Shown: one piece after another, positions 50,901 to 63,164 of the stretch
Position numbering within the stretch: the first letter of the stretch is position 1
Layout of the letters: each line of letters begins with the position of its first letter
Assembly: GCF_037038585.1 (NCBI RefSeq)
Contig: NW_027288510.1
Span: forward strand, 1,741,001-1,805,000
DNA length: 64,000 bases
From: Patagioenas fasciata
Taxonomy: Eukaryota > Chordata > Aves > Columbiformes > Columbidae
Direction: 5' to 3'
Position numbers and translations under genes: made by a program
Notes under the pieces: model-generated
Database searches by the model: none
What the model was told of the DNA's origin: nothing
The model's input: only the letters and a program-made list of their open reading frames with translations

Positions 50901-51555
50901 TAGGGACCCTCCTTGTCACTTGGGCCCATTGTGACACCATGGGGCCCCCCCCTTTATCCCCAGTGCCCATTGTGACATCCTGCGGACCCCCCTTTGTCCC
51001 CAGGGCCCATTTTGAAATTCAGGGGACCCACCATTGTCCTCAGGGCCCATTGTGAGGTCCCAGGACCCCCCATTGTCCCCAGGGCCCATTGTGACATCCT
51101 CGGCACCCCCTTGTCCCCAGGGTCCATTGTGACATCCCAGGACCCCCCATTGTCCCCAGGGCCCATTGTGACATTCAGGGGAATCCCTTTGTCCCCCGGG
51201 CCCATTGTGACATCGTGGGGACCCCCTTTGTCCCAAGACTTCATTGTGACATCCTGGGGTCCCCCCTTGTCCTCAGGGTCCATTGTGACAGCCCAGGACC
51301 TTACATTGTCCCCAGGGCCCATTGTGATATCTTGGGGACCCCCTTGATCCCAAGGCCCATTGTGACATCCTGGGGACCCCCCCTTGTCCCCAGGGCCCAT
51401 TGTGACATTCAGGGGACCCCCCTTTGTCCCCAGGGCCCATTGTGACATCGTGGGGACCCCCTTTGTCCCAAGACTTCATTGTGACATCCTGGGGTCCCCC
51501 CTTGTCCTCAGGGTCCATTGTGACAGCCCAGGACCTTACATTGTCCCCAGGGCCC
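44905..51555 (-). repeat. 2,310-bp higher-order repeat, about 2.9 copies
   Basis: Segments at about 44905-47214, 47215-49524 and 49525-51555 match base for base at an offset of 2,310 (2,309 between the first two because of a single missing C near 45705). One unit equals about 59 S39 units. Only a few differences are visible: TTGTCCCTAGGG at 45285 against TTGTCCCCAGGG; GTCACTGG at 47395 against GTCAGTGG at 49705; GAACCCCTTT at 48872 against GAATCCCTTT at 51182. Such similarity implies very recent amplification or conversion, or an assembly error that must be excluded. Confidence 0.93.
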
Positions 51556-52859
51556 ATTGTGATATCTTGGGGACCCCCTTGTTCCCAAGGCCCATTGTGA
51601 CATCCTGGGGACCCCACCTTGTCCCCAGGGCCCATTGTGACATCCCAGGACCCCCCATTGTCCCCAGGGCCCATTGTGACATCCTCGGCACGCCCTTGTC
51701 CCCAGGGCCCATTGTGACATCCTGGGGACCCCCACTTGTCCCCAGGGCCCATTGTGACGTCCCAGGACCCCCCATTGTCCCCAGGGCCCATTGTGACATC
51801 CTGGGGATCCCTCCTTGTCCCCAGGGCCCATTGTGATGTCCCAGGACCCCCCATTGTCCCCAGGGCCCATTGTGACATGCTCTGCACCCCCTTGTCCCCA
51901 GGGCCCATTGTGACATTCAGGGGACCCCTCTTTGTCCCCAGGGCCCATTGTGACATCCTGGGGACCCCCCCTTGTCCCCAGGGCTTATTGTGACATCCTG
52001 GGGACCCCCCCTTGTCCCCAGGGCCCATTGTGACGTCCCAGGTCCCCCCATTGTCCCCAGGGCCCATTGTGACATCCTGGGGATCCCTCCTTGTCCCCAG
52101 GGCCCATTGTGACATCCCAGGACCCCCCATTGTCCCCAGGACCTATTGTGACATTCAGGGGACCCGCTTTGTCACTGGGGCCCATTGTGACACCATGGAG
52201 ACCCCCGCTTGTCCTCAGGCTCCATTGTGACATCCTGGGCACCCCCCATTTTCCCCAGGACCCATTGTGACATCCTGGCCACCCCCTTGCTTCCAGGGCC
52301 CGTTGTGGCACCATGGGGACACCCCCTTTGTCCCCAGGGCCCATTGTGACATCCCAGGACCCCCCTTTGTCCCCAGGGCCCATTGTAGCACCATGGGGAC
52401 CCCCTTTGACCCCAGGGCCCATTGTGGTACTATGGCAACCCCTTTTGTCCCCAGGGCCCATTGTGACATTCTTGGACCCCACTTTGTCCCCAGGGCCTAT
52501 TGTGACACCATGGGGACCCCTCCTTGCCACTGGGGACCCATTGTGACACCATGGGGACCCCCCCTTGTCCTCAGGAGTCATTCTCACATCCTGGACACCC
52601 CGCATTGTCCCCAGGGCCCATTGTGACATCCACTGCACCCCCCTGTCCCCAGGGCCCATTGTGACATTCAGGGGACTCCTCTTTGTCCCCAGGGCCCATT
52701 GTGACATCCTGGGGACCCCCCCTTGTCCCCAGGGCCCATTGTGACATCCCAGGACCCCCCTGGTCCCCAGGCCCCATTGTGACATCCTGGGGACCCCCTT
52801 TGTCCCAAGACTTCATTGTGACATCCTGGGGATCCCTCCTTGTCTTCAGGGCCCATTGT

Positions 52860-55800
52860 GATGTCCGAGGACCCCCCATTGTCCCCAGGGCCCATTGTGA
52901 CATCCTCTGCACCCCCTTGTCCCCAGGGCCCATTGTGACATTCTTGGACCCCTCTTTGTCCCCAGGGCCCATTGTGACATCCTGGGGATCCCTCCTTGTC
53001 GCCAGGGCCCATTGTGACGTCCCAGGACCCCCCATTGTCCCCAGGACCTATTCTGACATTCAGGGGACCCCCTTTGTCACTGGGGCCCATTGTGACACCA
53101 TGGGGACCCCTCCTTGTCACTGGGGACCCATTATGACACCATGGGGACCCCCCCTTGTCCTCAGGACTCATTCTCACATCCTGGACACCCCGCATTGTCC
53201 CCAGGGCCCATTGTGACATCCACTGCAACCCCTTGTCCCCAGGGCCCATTGTGACATTCAGGGGACCCCTCTTTGTCCCCAGGGCCCATTGTGACATCCT
53301 GGGGACCCCCCCTTGTCCCCAGAGCCCATTGTGACGTCCCAGGACCCCCCATTGTCCCCAGGAGCCATTGTGACACTATGGGGACCCCCCCTTTTGCCCA
53401 GGGCCCATTGTGACCCCGTGGGTACCACCCTTGTCCCCAGGGCCCATTGTGACATCCTCTGCACCCCCTTGTCCCCAGGGCCCATTGTGACATTCAGGGG
53501 ACCCCTCTTTGTCCCCAGGGCCCATTGTGACATCCTGGGGACCCTCTTTGTCACTGGGGCCTATTGTGACATCCCAGGACCCCCCTTTGTCCCCAGGGCC
53601 CATTGTAGCACCATGGGGACCCCCTTTGACCCCAGGGCCCATTGTGGCACCATGGCAACCGCTTTTGTCCCCAGGGCCCATTGTGACATTCTTGGACCCC
53701 ACTTTGTCCCCAGGGCCTATTGTGACACCATGGGGACCCCTCCTTGTCACTGGGGACCCATTGTGATACCATGGGGACCCCGCCTTGTCCTCAGGACTCA
53801 TTCTCACATCCTGGACGCCCCCCATTGTCCCCAGGGCCCATTGTGACATCCACTGCACCCCCTTGTCCCCAGGGCCCATTGTGACATTCAGGGGACCCCT
53901 CTTTGTCCCCAGGGCCCATTGTGACATCCTGGGGACCCCCCCTTGTCCCCAGGGCCCATTGTGACGTCCCAGGACCCCCCATTGTCCCCAGAGCCCATTG
54001 TGACATCCTGTGGATCCCTCCTTGTCTCCAGGGCCCATTGTGACGTCCCAGGACCCCCCATTGTCCCCAGGGCCCATTGTGATATGTTGGGGAGCCCTCT
54101 TTGTCCCCAGGGCCCATTGTGAAATTCAGGGGACCCCAACTTGTCCTCAGGGCCCATTCTGATATCCTGGGGACACTCTTTGTCCCCAGGGCCCATTGTG
54201 ACATCCTGGGGACCCCATTGTCACCAAAGCCCATTGTGATATCCTGGCGACCACCTTTTGTCCCCAGGGCCCATTGTGATATCCTGAGGACCGCCCTTTG
54301 TCCCCAGGGCCCATTGTGACGTCCCAGGACCCCCCATTGTCCCCAGGGCCCATTGTGACATTCAGGGGCCCCCGTTTGTCATTGGGGCCCATTGTGAGAT
54401 CCCAGGACCCCACATTGTCCCAAGGGCCCATTGTGACTTTCAGGGGACTCCACTTGTCCCCAGGACCCATTGTGACACTATAGGGACCCCCCCTTGTGCC
54501 CAGTGCCCATTGTGACACCGTGGGTACCACCCTTGTCCGCAGGGCCCATTGTGACATCCTGGGGATCCCTCCTTGTCCCCAGGGCCCATTGTGACGTCCC
54601 AGGACCCCCCATTGTCCCCAGGACCCATTGTGACATTCAGGGGACCCCCTTTGTCACTGGGGCCCATTGTGAAATCCCAGGACCCCACACTGTCCCCAGG
54701 GCCCATTGTGACATCCTGGGGACCCCCCCTTTGTCCCCAGTGCCCATTGTGACATCCTGCGGACCCCCCTTTGTCCCCAGGGCCCATTTTGACATTCAGG
54801 GGACCCACCATTGTCCTCAGGGCCCATTGTGATGTCCGAGGACCCCCCATTGTCCCCAGGGCCCATTGTGACATCCTCTGCACCCCCTTGTCCCCAGGGC
54901 CCATTGTGACATTCTTGGACCCCTCTTTGTCCCCAGGGCCCATTGTGACATCCTGGGGATCCCTCCTTGTCGCCAGGGCCCATTGTGACGTCCCAGGACC
55001 CCCCATTGTCCCCAGGACCTATTCTGACATTCAGGGGACCCCCTTTGTCACTGGGGCCCATTGTGACACCATGGGGACCCCTCCTTGTCACTGGGGACCC
55101 ATTATGACACCATGGGGACCCCCCCTTGTCCTCAGGACTCATTCTCACATCCTGGACACCCCGCATTGTCCCCAGGGCCCATTGTGACATCCACTGCAAC
55201 CCCTTGTCCCCAGGGCCCATTGTGACATTCAGGGGACCCCTCTTTGTCCCCAGGGCCCATTGTGACATCCTGGGGACCCCCCCTTGTCCCCAGAGCCCAT
55301 TGTGACGTCCCAGGACCCCCCATTGTCCCCAGGAGCCATTGTGACACTATGGGGACCCCCCCTTTTGCCCAGGGCCCATTGTGACCCCGTGGGTACCACC
55401 CTTGTCCCCAGGGCCCATTGTGACATCCTCTGCACCCCCTTGTCCCCAGGGCCCATTGTGACATTCAGGGGACCCCTCTTTGTCCCCAGGGCCATTGTGA
55501 CATCCTGGGGACCCTCTTTGTCACTGGGGCCTATTGTGACATCCCAGGACCCCCCTTTGTCCCCAGGGCCCATTGTAGCACCATGGGGACCCCCTTTGAC
55601 CCCAGGGCCCATTGTGGCACCATGGCAACCCCTTTTGTCCCCAGGGCCCATTGTGACATTCTTGGACCCCACTTTGTCCCCAGGGCCTATTGTGACACCA
55701 TGGGGACCCCTCCTTGTCACTGGGGACCCATTGTGATACCATGGGGACCCCGCCTTGTCCTCAGGACTCATTCTCACATCCTGGACGCCCCCCATTGTCC

Positions 55801-56800
55801 CCAGGGCCCATTGTGACATCCACTGCACCCCCTTGTCCCCAGGGCCCATTGTGACATTCAGGGGACCCCTCTTTGTCCCCAGGGCCCATTGTGACATCCT
55901 GGGGACCCCCCCTTGTCCCCAGGGCCCATTGTGACGTCCCAGGACCCCCCATTGTCCCCAGAGCCCATTGTGACATCCTGTGGATCCCTCCTTGTCTCCA
56001 GGGCCCATTGTGACGTCCCAGGACCCCCCATTGTCCCCAGGGCCCATTGTGATATGTTGGGGAGCCCTCTTTGTCCCCAGGGCCCATTGTGAAATTCAGG
56101 GGACCCCAACTTGTCCTCAGGGCCCATTCTGATATCCTGGGGACACTCTTTGTCCCCAGGGCCCATTGTGACATCCTGGGGACCCCATTGTCACCAAAGC
56201 CCATTGTGATATCCTGGCGACCACCTTTTGTCCCCAGGGCCCATTGTGATATCCTGAGGACCGCCCTTTGTCCCCAGGGCCCATTGTGACGTCCCAGGAC
56301 CCCCCATTGTCCCCAGGGCCCATTGTGACATTCAGGGGCCCCCGTTTGTCATTGGGGCCCATTGTGAGATCCCAGGACCCCACATTGTCCCAAGGGCCCA
56401 TTGTGACTTTCAGGGGACTCCACTTGTCCCCAGGACCCATTGTGACACTATAGGGACCCCCCCTTGTGCCCAGTGCCCATTGTGACACCGTGGGTACCAC
56501 CCTTGTCCGCAGGGCCCATTGTGACATCCTGGGGATCCCTCCTTGTCCCCAGGGCCCATTGTGACGTCCCAGGAGCCCCCATTGTCCCCAGGACCCATTG
56601 TGACATTCAGGGGACCCCCTTTGTCACTGGGGCCCATTGTGAAATCCCAGGACCCCACACTGTCCCCAGGGCCCATTGTGACATCCTGGGGACCCCCCCT
56701 TTGTCCCCAGTGCCCATTGTGACATCCTGCGGACCCCCCTTTGTCCCCAGGGCCCATTTTGACATTCAGGGGACCCACCATTGTCCTCAGGGCCCATTGT
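52860..56800 (-). repeat. 1,970-bp higher-order repeat, two copies
   Basis: 52860-54830 and 54831-56800 are direct tandem copies at offset 1,970-1,971. Both begin at GATGTCCGAGGACC and share rare units (GATATGTTGGGGAGCC; TTGTCACCAAAGCCC; GATATCCTGGCGACC; CAGGAGCCATTGTGAC). Differences include an extra CC in one GGGCCCATTG near 53520 against GGGCCATTG near 55491, and CAACCGC against CAACCCC near 53657 and 55627. Confidence 0.92.
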
Positions 56801-57799
56801 GAGGTCCCAGGACCCCCCATTGTCCCCAGGGCCCATTGTGACATCCTCGGCACCCCCTTGTCCCCAGGGTCCATTGTGACACTATGGGGACCCCCCCTTG
56901 TGCCCAGGGCCCATTGTGACACTGTGGGTACCACCCTTGTCTGCAGGGCTCATTGTGACATCCCAGGACCCCCCATTGTCCCCAGGGCCCATTGTGACAT
57001 CCTGGGGATCCCTCCTTGTCCCCAGGGCCCATTGTGACGTCCCAGGACCCCCCATTGTCCCCAGGGCCCATTGTGACATTCAGGGGACCCCCTTTGTCAC
57101 TGGGGCCCATTGTGACATCCCAGGACCCCACATTGTCCCCAGGGCCCATTGTGACATCCTGGGGACCCCCATGTCACTGGGACCCATTGTGACGTCCCAG
57201 GACCCCCCATTGTCCCCAGGGTCCATTGTTACATCCTGGGGACCCCCTTGTCCCCAGGACCCATCATGACACCATGGGGACCCTCCTTGTCACTGGGGAC
57301 CCATTGTGACACCATGGGACCCCCCCCTTGTCCTCAGGGCCCATTGTGACATCCTGGGCATCCCCCTTTGTCCCCCGGGACCACTGTAACACCGTGGGGA
57401 CCCCCTTTGTCCCCAGGGCCCATTGTGACACTGTGGGGAACCCCCTTGTCCCCAGGGCCTATTGTTACGTCCCAGGACCCCCCATTGTCCCCAGGGCCCA
57501 TTGTGACACCTTGGGGACCCCCTTGTCACTGGAGACCCATTGTGACAGCATGGGGACTACCCCTTGTCCTCAGGGCCTATTGTGAACATCCTGGGGAACC
57601 TCCATTGTCCCCAGAGCCCATTGTGAGTTCCTGGAGACCCCCTTGTCCACAGGTCCCATTGTGACATCCTGGGGAGCCTCTTTGTCCCCACGGCCCATTG
57701 TGACATCCTGGGGACCTCCTTGTCCCCAGGACCCATCCTGGCACTGTGGAGACCTCCCTTGTCACTGGGGACCCATTGTGACACCATGGGGACCTCCCA

Positions 57800-58430
57800 T
57801 TGTCCTCAGCGCCCATTGAGACATCCTGGGGACCCCCTTTGTCACTGGGGACCCATTGTGACATCCCAGGAACCCCATTGTCCCAAGGGCCCATTGTGAC
57901 ATCCTGGGGACCCCTCTTTGTCTCCAGGACATATTGTGACACCGTGGGGACCACATTAGTCCCCAGGGCCCATTGTGACATCCTAGGGATCCCCTCTTGT
58001 CCCCAGGGCCCATTGTGACATCCTGGGGACCCCTCTTTGTCTCCAGGACATATTGTGACACCGTGGGGACCACATTAGTCCCCAGGGCCCATTGTGACAT
58101 CCTAGGAATCCCCTCTTGTCCCCAGGGCCCATTGTGACATCCCAGGACCCCCCTTTGTCCCCAGGGCTCATTGTGACATTCTAGGACCCCACTTTGTCCC
58201 CAGGGCCTATTGTGACACCATGGGGAACCCTCCTTGTCACTGGAGACCCATTGTGACACCATGGGGACCCCCCCTTTGTCCCCAGTGCCCATTGTGACAT
58301 CCTGCCCACCCCCCTTTGTCCCCAGGGTCCATTGTGACATCCTGGGCAACCCCATTGTCCCCAGGGCCCATTGTGACATCTAGGGGGACGCCCTTGTCCC
58401 CAGGACCCATCGTGGCACCGTGGGGACCCC
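57800..58430 (-). repeat. S39 segment nearly duplicated 40.7 kb away (copy 2)
   Basis: Partner of 17140-17640. Inside it, the three-unit set with TGTCTCCAGGACATATTG, CCACATTAGTCCCC and CATCCTAGG(G/A)ATCCCC occurs twice in tandem (57903-58000 and 58018-58118), a small local duplication that copy 1 lacks. Confidence 0.85.
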
Positions 58431-59087
58431 CATTGTCCCCAGGGCCCATTGTGACGTCCCAGGACCCCCATTGTCCCCAGGGCCCATTGTGACATCCCAG
58501 GACCCCACTTTGTCCCCAGGGCTTATTGTGACACCATGGGGATCTCCCTTGTCCCCAGGGCCCATTGTGACATCCTCGGCACCCCCTTGTCCCCAGGGCC
58601 CATTGTGACATTCAGGGGACGCCTCTTTGTCCCCAGGGCCCATTGTGACATCCTGGGGATCCCTCCTTGTCCCCAGGGCCCATTGTGACGTCCCGGGACC
58701 CCCCATTGTCCCCAGGGCCCATTGTGACATTCAGGGGCCCCCGTTTGTCACGGGGGCCCATTTTGACATTCAGGGGACCCACCATTGTCCTCAGGGCCCA
58801 TTGTGACTTTCAGGGGACCCCACTTGTCCCCAGGACCCATTGCGACACTATAGGGACCCCCCTTGTGCCCAGTGCCCACTGTGACACCGTGGGTACCACC
58901 CTTGTCCGCAGGGCCCATTGTGACATCCTGGGGACCCCCCCTTGTCCCCAGGGCCCATTGTGACATCCTGGGGATCCCTCCTTGTCCCCAGGGCCCATTG
59001 TGACGTCCCAGGACCCCCCATTGTCCCCAGGACCCATTGTGACATTTAGGGGACCCCCTTTGTCACTGGGGCCCATTGTGAAATCCC

Positions 59088-59970
59088 AGGACCCCACATT
59101 GTCCCAAGGGCCCATTGTGACATCCTGGGGACCCCCCCTTTGTCCCCAGTGCCCATTGTGACATCCTGCGGACCCCCCTTTGTCCCCAGGGCCCATTTTG
59201 ACATTCAGGGGACCCACCATTGTCCTCAGGGCCCATTGTGAGGTCCCAGGACCCCCCATTGTCCCCAGGGCCCATTGTGACATCCTCGGCACCCCCTTGT
59301 CCCCAGGGCCCATTGTGACATTCAGGGGACCCCACATTGTCCCCAGGGCCCATTGTGACATCCTGGGGACCCCACTTGTCCCCAGGACCCATTGTGACAC
59401 TATGGGGACCCCCCCTTGTGCCCAGGGCCCATTGTGACACCGTGGGTACCACACTTGTCTGCAGGGCTCATTGTGACATCCCAGGACCCCCCATTGTCCC
59501 CAGGGCCCATTGTGACATTCAGGGGACCCCCCTTTGTCCCCAGGGCCCATTCGGATACCGTGGGGACCCCCTTTGTCCCCAGGGCCCATTGTGACATGCT
59601 GGGGACGCTCTTGTCCCCAGGGCCCATTTTGACATCCTGGGGACCCTCCTTGTCCCCAGAGCCCATTGTGACATCCAGGGGACCCCCTTTGTCCCCAGGG
59701 CAAATTGTGGCACCATAGGGACCCCCTTTGTCACTGGGGCCCATTGTGACATCCTGGGGACCCCCCCTGGTCCCCAGGCCCCATTGTGACATCCTGGGGA
59801 CCCCCTTTGTCCCAAGACTTCATTGTGACATCCTGGGGTCCCCCCTTGTCCTCAGGGTCCATTGTGACAGCCCAGGACCTTACATTGTCCCCAGGGCCCA
59901 TTGTGATATCTGGGGGACCCCCTTGTTCCCAAGGCCCATTGTGACATCCTGGGGACCCACCCTTGTCCCC
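59088..59970 (-). repeat. S39 duplicated segment, ~2.7-kb offset (copy 1)
   Basis: It matches 61874-62678. The offset steps down from 2,786 to 2,747 to 2,708 along the segment, that is, by exactly one 39-bp unit each time, so copy 2 lost single whole units at two places. The duplicated order contains CAAATTGTGGCACC (here) against CCCATTGTGGCACC, CCCAAGACTTCATTG and GACAGCCCAGGACCTTAC. Confidence 0.87.
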
Positions 59971-61348
59971 AGGGCCCATTGTGACATCCCAGGACCCCCC
60001 ATTGTCCCCAGGGCCCATTGTGACATCCTGGGGATCCCTCCTTGTCCCCAGGGCCCATTGTGACATCCTGGGGATCCCTCCTTGTCTCCAGGGCCCATTG
60101 TGATGTCCCAGGACCCCCTATTGTCCCCAGGGCCCATTGTGACATCCTCTGCACCCCCTTGTCCCCAGGGCCCATTGTGACATTCAGGGGACCCCTCTTT
60201 GTCCCCAGGGCCCATTCTGACATCCTGGGGATCCCTCCTTGTCCCCAGGGCCCATTGTGACGTCCCAGGACCCCGCATTGTCCCCAGGACCTATTGTGAC
60301 ATTCAGGGGAGCCCCTTTGTCACTGGGGCCCATTGTGACACCATGGAGACCCCCGCTTGTCCTCAGGGTCCATTGTGACATCCTGGGCACCCCCCATTTT
60401 CCCCAGGACCCATTGTGACATCCTGGCCACCCCCTTGCTCCCAGGGCCCGTTGTGACATCCTCTGCACCCCTTTGTCCCCAGGGCCCATTGTGACATCCC
60501 AGGACCCCCCTTTGTCCCCAGGGCCCATTGTAGCACCATGGGGACCCCCTTTGTCCCCAGGGCCCATTGTGACATCCCAGGACCCCCCTTTGTCCCCAGG
60601 GCCCATTGTAGCACCATGGGGACCCCCTTTGACCCCAGGGCTCATTGTGGCACCATGGCAACCCCTTTTGTCCCCAGGGCCCATTGTGACATTCTTGGAC
60701 CCCACTTTGTCCCCAGGGCCTATTGTGACACCATGGGGACCCCTCCTTGTCACTGGGGACCCATTCTGACACCATGGGGACCCCCCTTGTCCTCAGGACT
60801 CATTCTCACATCCTGGACACCCCCCATTGTCCCCAGGGCCCATTGTGACATCCACTGCACCCCTTTGTCCCCAGGGCCCATTGTGACATTCAGGGGACCC
60901 CTCTTTGTCCCCAGGGCCCATTGTGACATCCTGGGGACCCCCCCTTGTCCCCAGGGCCCATTGTGACGTCCCTGGACCCGACATTGTCCCCAGGGCCCAT
61001 TGTGACATCCTCTGCACCCCCTTGTCCCCAGGGCCCATTGTGACGTCCCAGGACCCCCCCTTGTCCCCAGGGCCCATTGTGACGTCCCAGGACCCCCCTT
61101 TGTCACTGGAGCCCATTGTGACATCCCATGACCCCCCTTTGTCCCCAGTACTATTGTGAAATCCTGGGGACCCCTTTTGTCCCCACGGCCCATTGTGACA
61201 CCATGGGGAACCCCTTTGTCACTGGGGGCCATTGTGACATTCCAGGATTCCACTTTGTCCCCAGGGCTCGTTCTGACACCTTGGGGACTCCCATTGTCCC
61301 CAGGGCCCATTGTGACATCCTGGGCAACCCCATTGTCCCCAGGGCCCA

Positions 61349-61826
61349 TTGTGACATCTGGGGGACGCCCTTGTCCCCAGGACCCATTGTGGCACCGTGG
61401 GGACCCTCCTTGTCACTTGGGCCCATTGTGACACCATGGGGACGCCCCCCTTTGTCCCCAGTGCCCATTGTGACATCCTGCGGACCCCCCTTTGTCCCCA
61501 GGGCCCATTGTGACATTCAGGGGACCCACCATTGTCCTCAGGGCCCATTGTGACATCCCAGGACCCCCCATTGTCCCCAGAGCCCATTGTGACATCCTCG
61601 GCACCCCCTTGTGCCCAGGGCCCATTGTGACATTCAGGGGACCCCTCTTTGTCCCCAGGGCCCATTGTGACGTCCTGGGGACCCCCCCTTGTCCCCAGGG
61701 CCCATTGTGACGTCCCAGGACCCCCCCTTGTCCCCAGGGCCCATTGTGACATCCTGGGGATCCCTCCTTGTCCCCAGGGCCCATTGTGACGTCCCAGGAC
61801 CCCCCATTGTCCCCAGGACCCATTGT
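61349..61826 (-). repeat. S39 duplicated segment, 1,338-bp offset (copy 1)
   Basis: Matches 62687-63164 in the order of variants (CATCTGGGGGACGCCC; TTGTCACTTGGGCCC; TTGTGCCCAGGGCC; GACGTCCTGGGGACC). The sequences part at ACATTTAGGGG here against ACATTCAGGGGCCCC there. Confidence 0.88.
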
Positions 61827-61873
61827 GACATTTAGGGGACCCCCTTTGTCACTGGGGCCCATTGTGACATCCC

Positions 61874-62678
61874 AGGACCCCACATTGTCCCAAGGGCCCA
61901 TTGTGACATCCTGGGGACCCCCCCTTTGTCCCCAGTGCCCATTGTGACATCCTGCGGACCCCCCTTTGTCCCCAGGGCCCATTTTGACATTCAGGGGACC
62001 CACCATTGTCCTCAGGGCCCATTGTGAGGTCCCAGGACCCCCCATTGTCCCCAGGGCCCATTGTGACATCCTCGGCACCCCCTTGTCCCCAGGGCCCATT
62101 GTGACATTCAGGGGACCCCACATTGTCCCCAGGGCCCATTGTGACATCCTGGGGACCCCACTTGTCCCCAGGACCCATTGTGACACCGTGGGTACCACAC
62201 TTGTCTGCAGGGCTCATTGTGACATCCCAGGACCCCCCATTGTCCCCAGGGCCCATTGTGACATTCAGGGGACCCCCCTTTGTCCCCAGGGCCCATTCTG
62301 ATACCGTGGGGACCCCCTTTGTCCCCAGGGCCCATTGTGACATGCTGGGGACCCTCCTTGTCCCCAGAGCCCATTGTGACATCCAGGGGACCCCCTTTGT
62401 CCCCAGGGCCCATTGTGGCACCATAGGGACCCCCTTTGTCACTGGGGCCCATTGTGACATCCTGGGGACCCCCCCTGGTCCCCAGGCCCCATTGTGACAT
62501 CCTGGGGACCCCCTTTGTCCCAAGACTTCATTGTGACATCCTGGGGTCCCCCCTTGTCCTCAGGGTCCATTGTGACAGCCCAGGACCTTACATTGTCCCC
62601 AGGGCCCATTGTGATATCTGGGGGACCCCCTTGTTCCCAAGGCCCATTGTGACATCCTGGGGACCCCCCCTTGTCCCC
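61874..62678 (-). repeat. S39 duplicated segment, ~2.7-kb offset (copy 2)
   Basis: Partner of 59088-59970; shorter by two whole units. It is followed at once by copy 2 of the 1,338-bp duplication, so 61349-63164 is a mosaic of two different duplications. Confidence 0.87.
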
Positions 62679-62686
62679 AGGGCCCA

Positions 62687-63164
62687 TTGTGACATCTGGG
62701 GGACGCCCTTGTCCCCAGGACCCATTGTGGCACCGTGGGGACCCTCCTTGTCACTTGGGCCCATTGTGACACCATGGGGACGCCCCCCTTTGTCCCCAGT
62801 GCCCATTGTGACATCCTGCGGACCCCCCTTTGTCCCCAGGGCCCATTGTGACATTCAGGGGACCCACCATTGTCCTCAGGGCCCATTGTGACATCCCAGG
62901 ACCCCCCATTGTCCCCAGAGCCCATTGTGACATCCTCGGCACCCCCTTGTGCCCAGGGCCCATTGTGACATTCAGGGGACCCCTCTTTGTCCCCAGGGCC
63001 CATTGTGACGTCCTGGGGACCCCCCCTTGTCCCCAGGGCCCATTGTGACGTCCCAGGACCCGCCATTGTCCCCAGGGCCCATTGTGACATCCTGGGGATC
63101 CCTCCTTGTCCCCAGGGCCCATTGTGACGTCCCAGGACCCCCCATTGTCCCCAGGGCCCATTGT
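62687..63164 (-). repeat. S39 duplicated segment, 1,338-bp offset (copy 2)
   Basis: Partner of 61349-61826. The join with the preceding 2.7-kb-offset segment lies within the phrase GGGCCCATTGTGACATC, common to all units, which would favour homologous exchange there. Confidence 0.88.
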
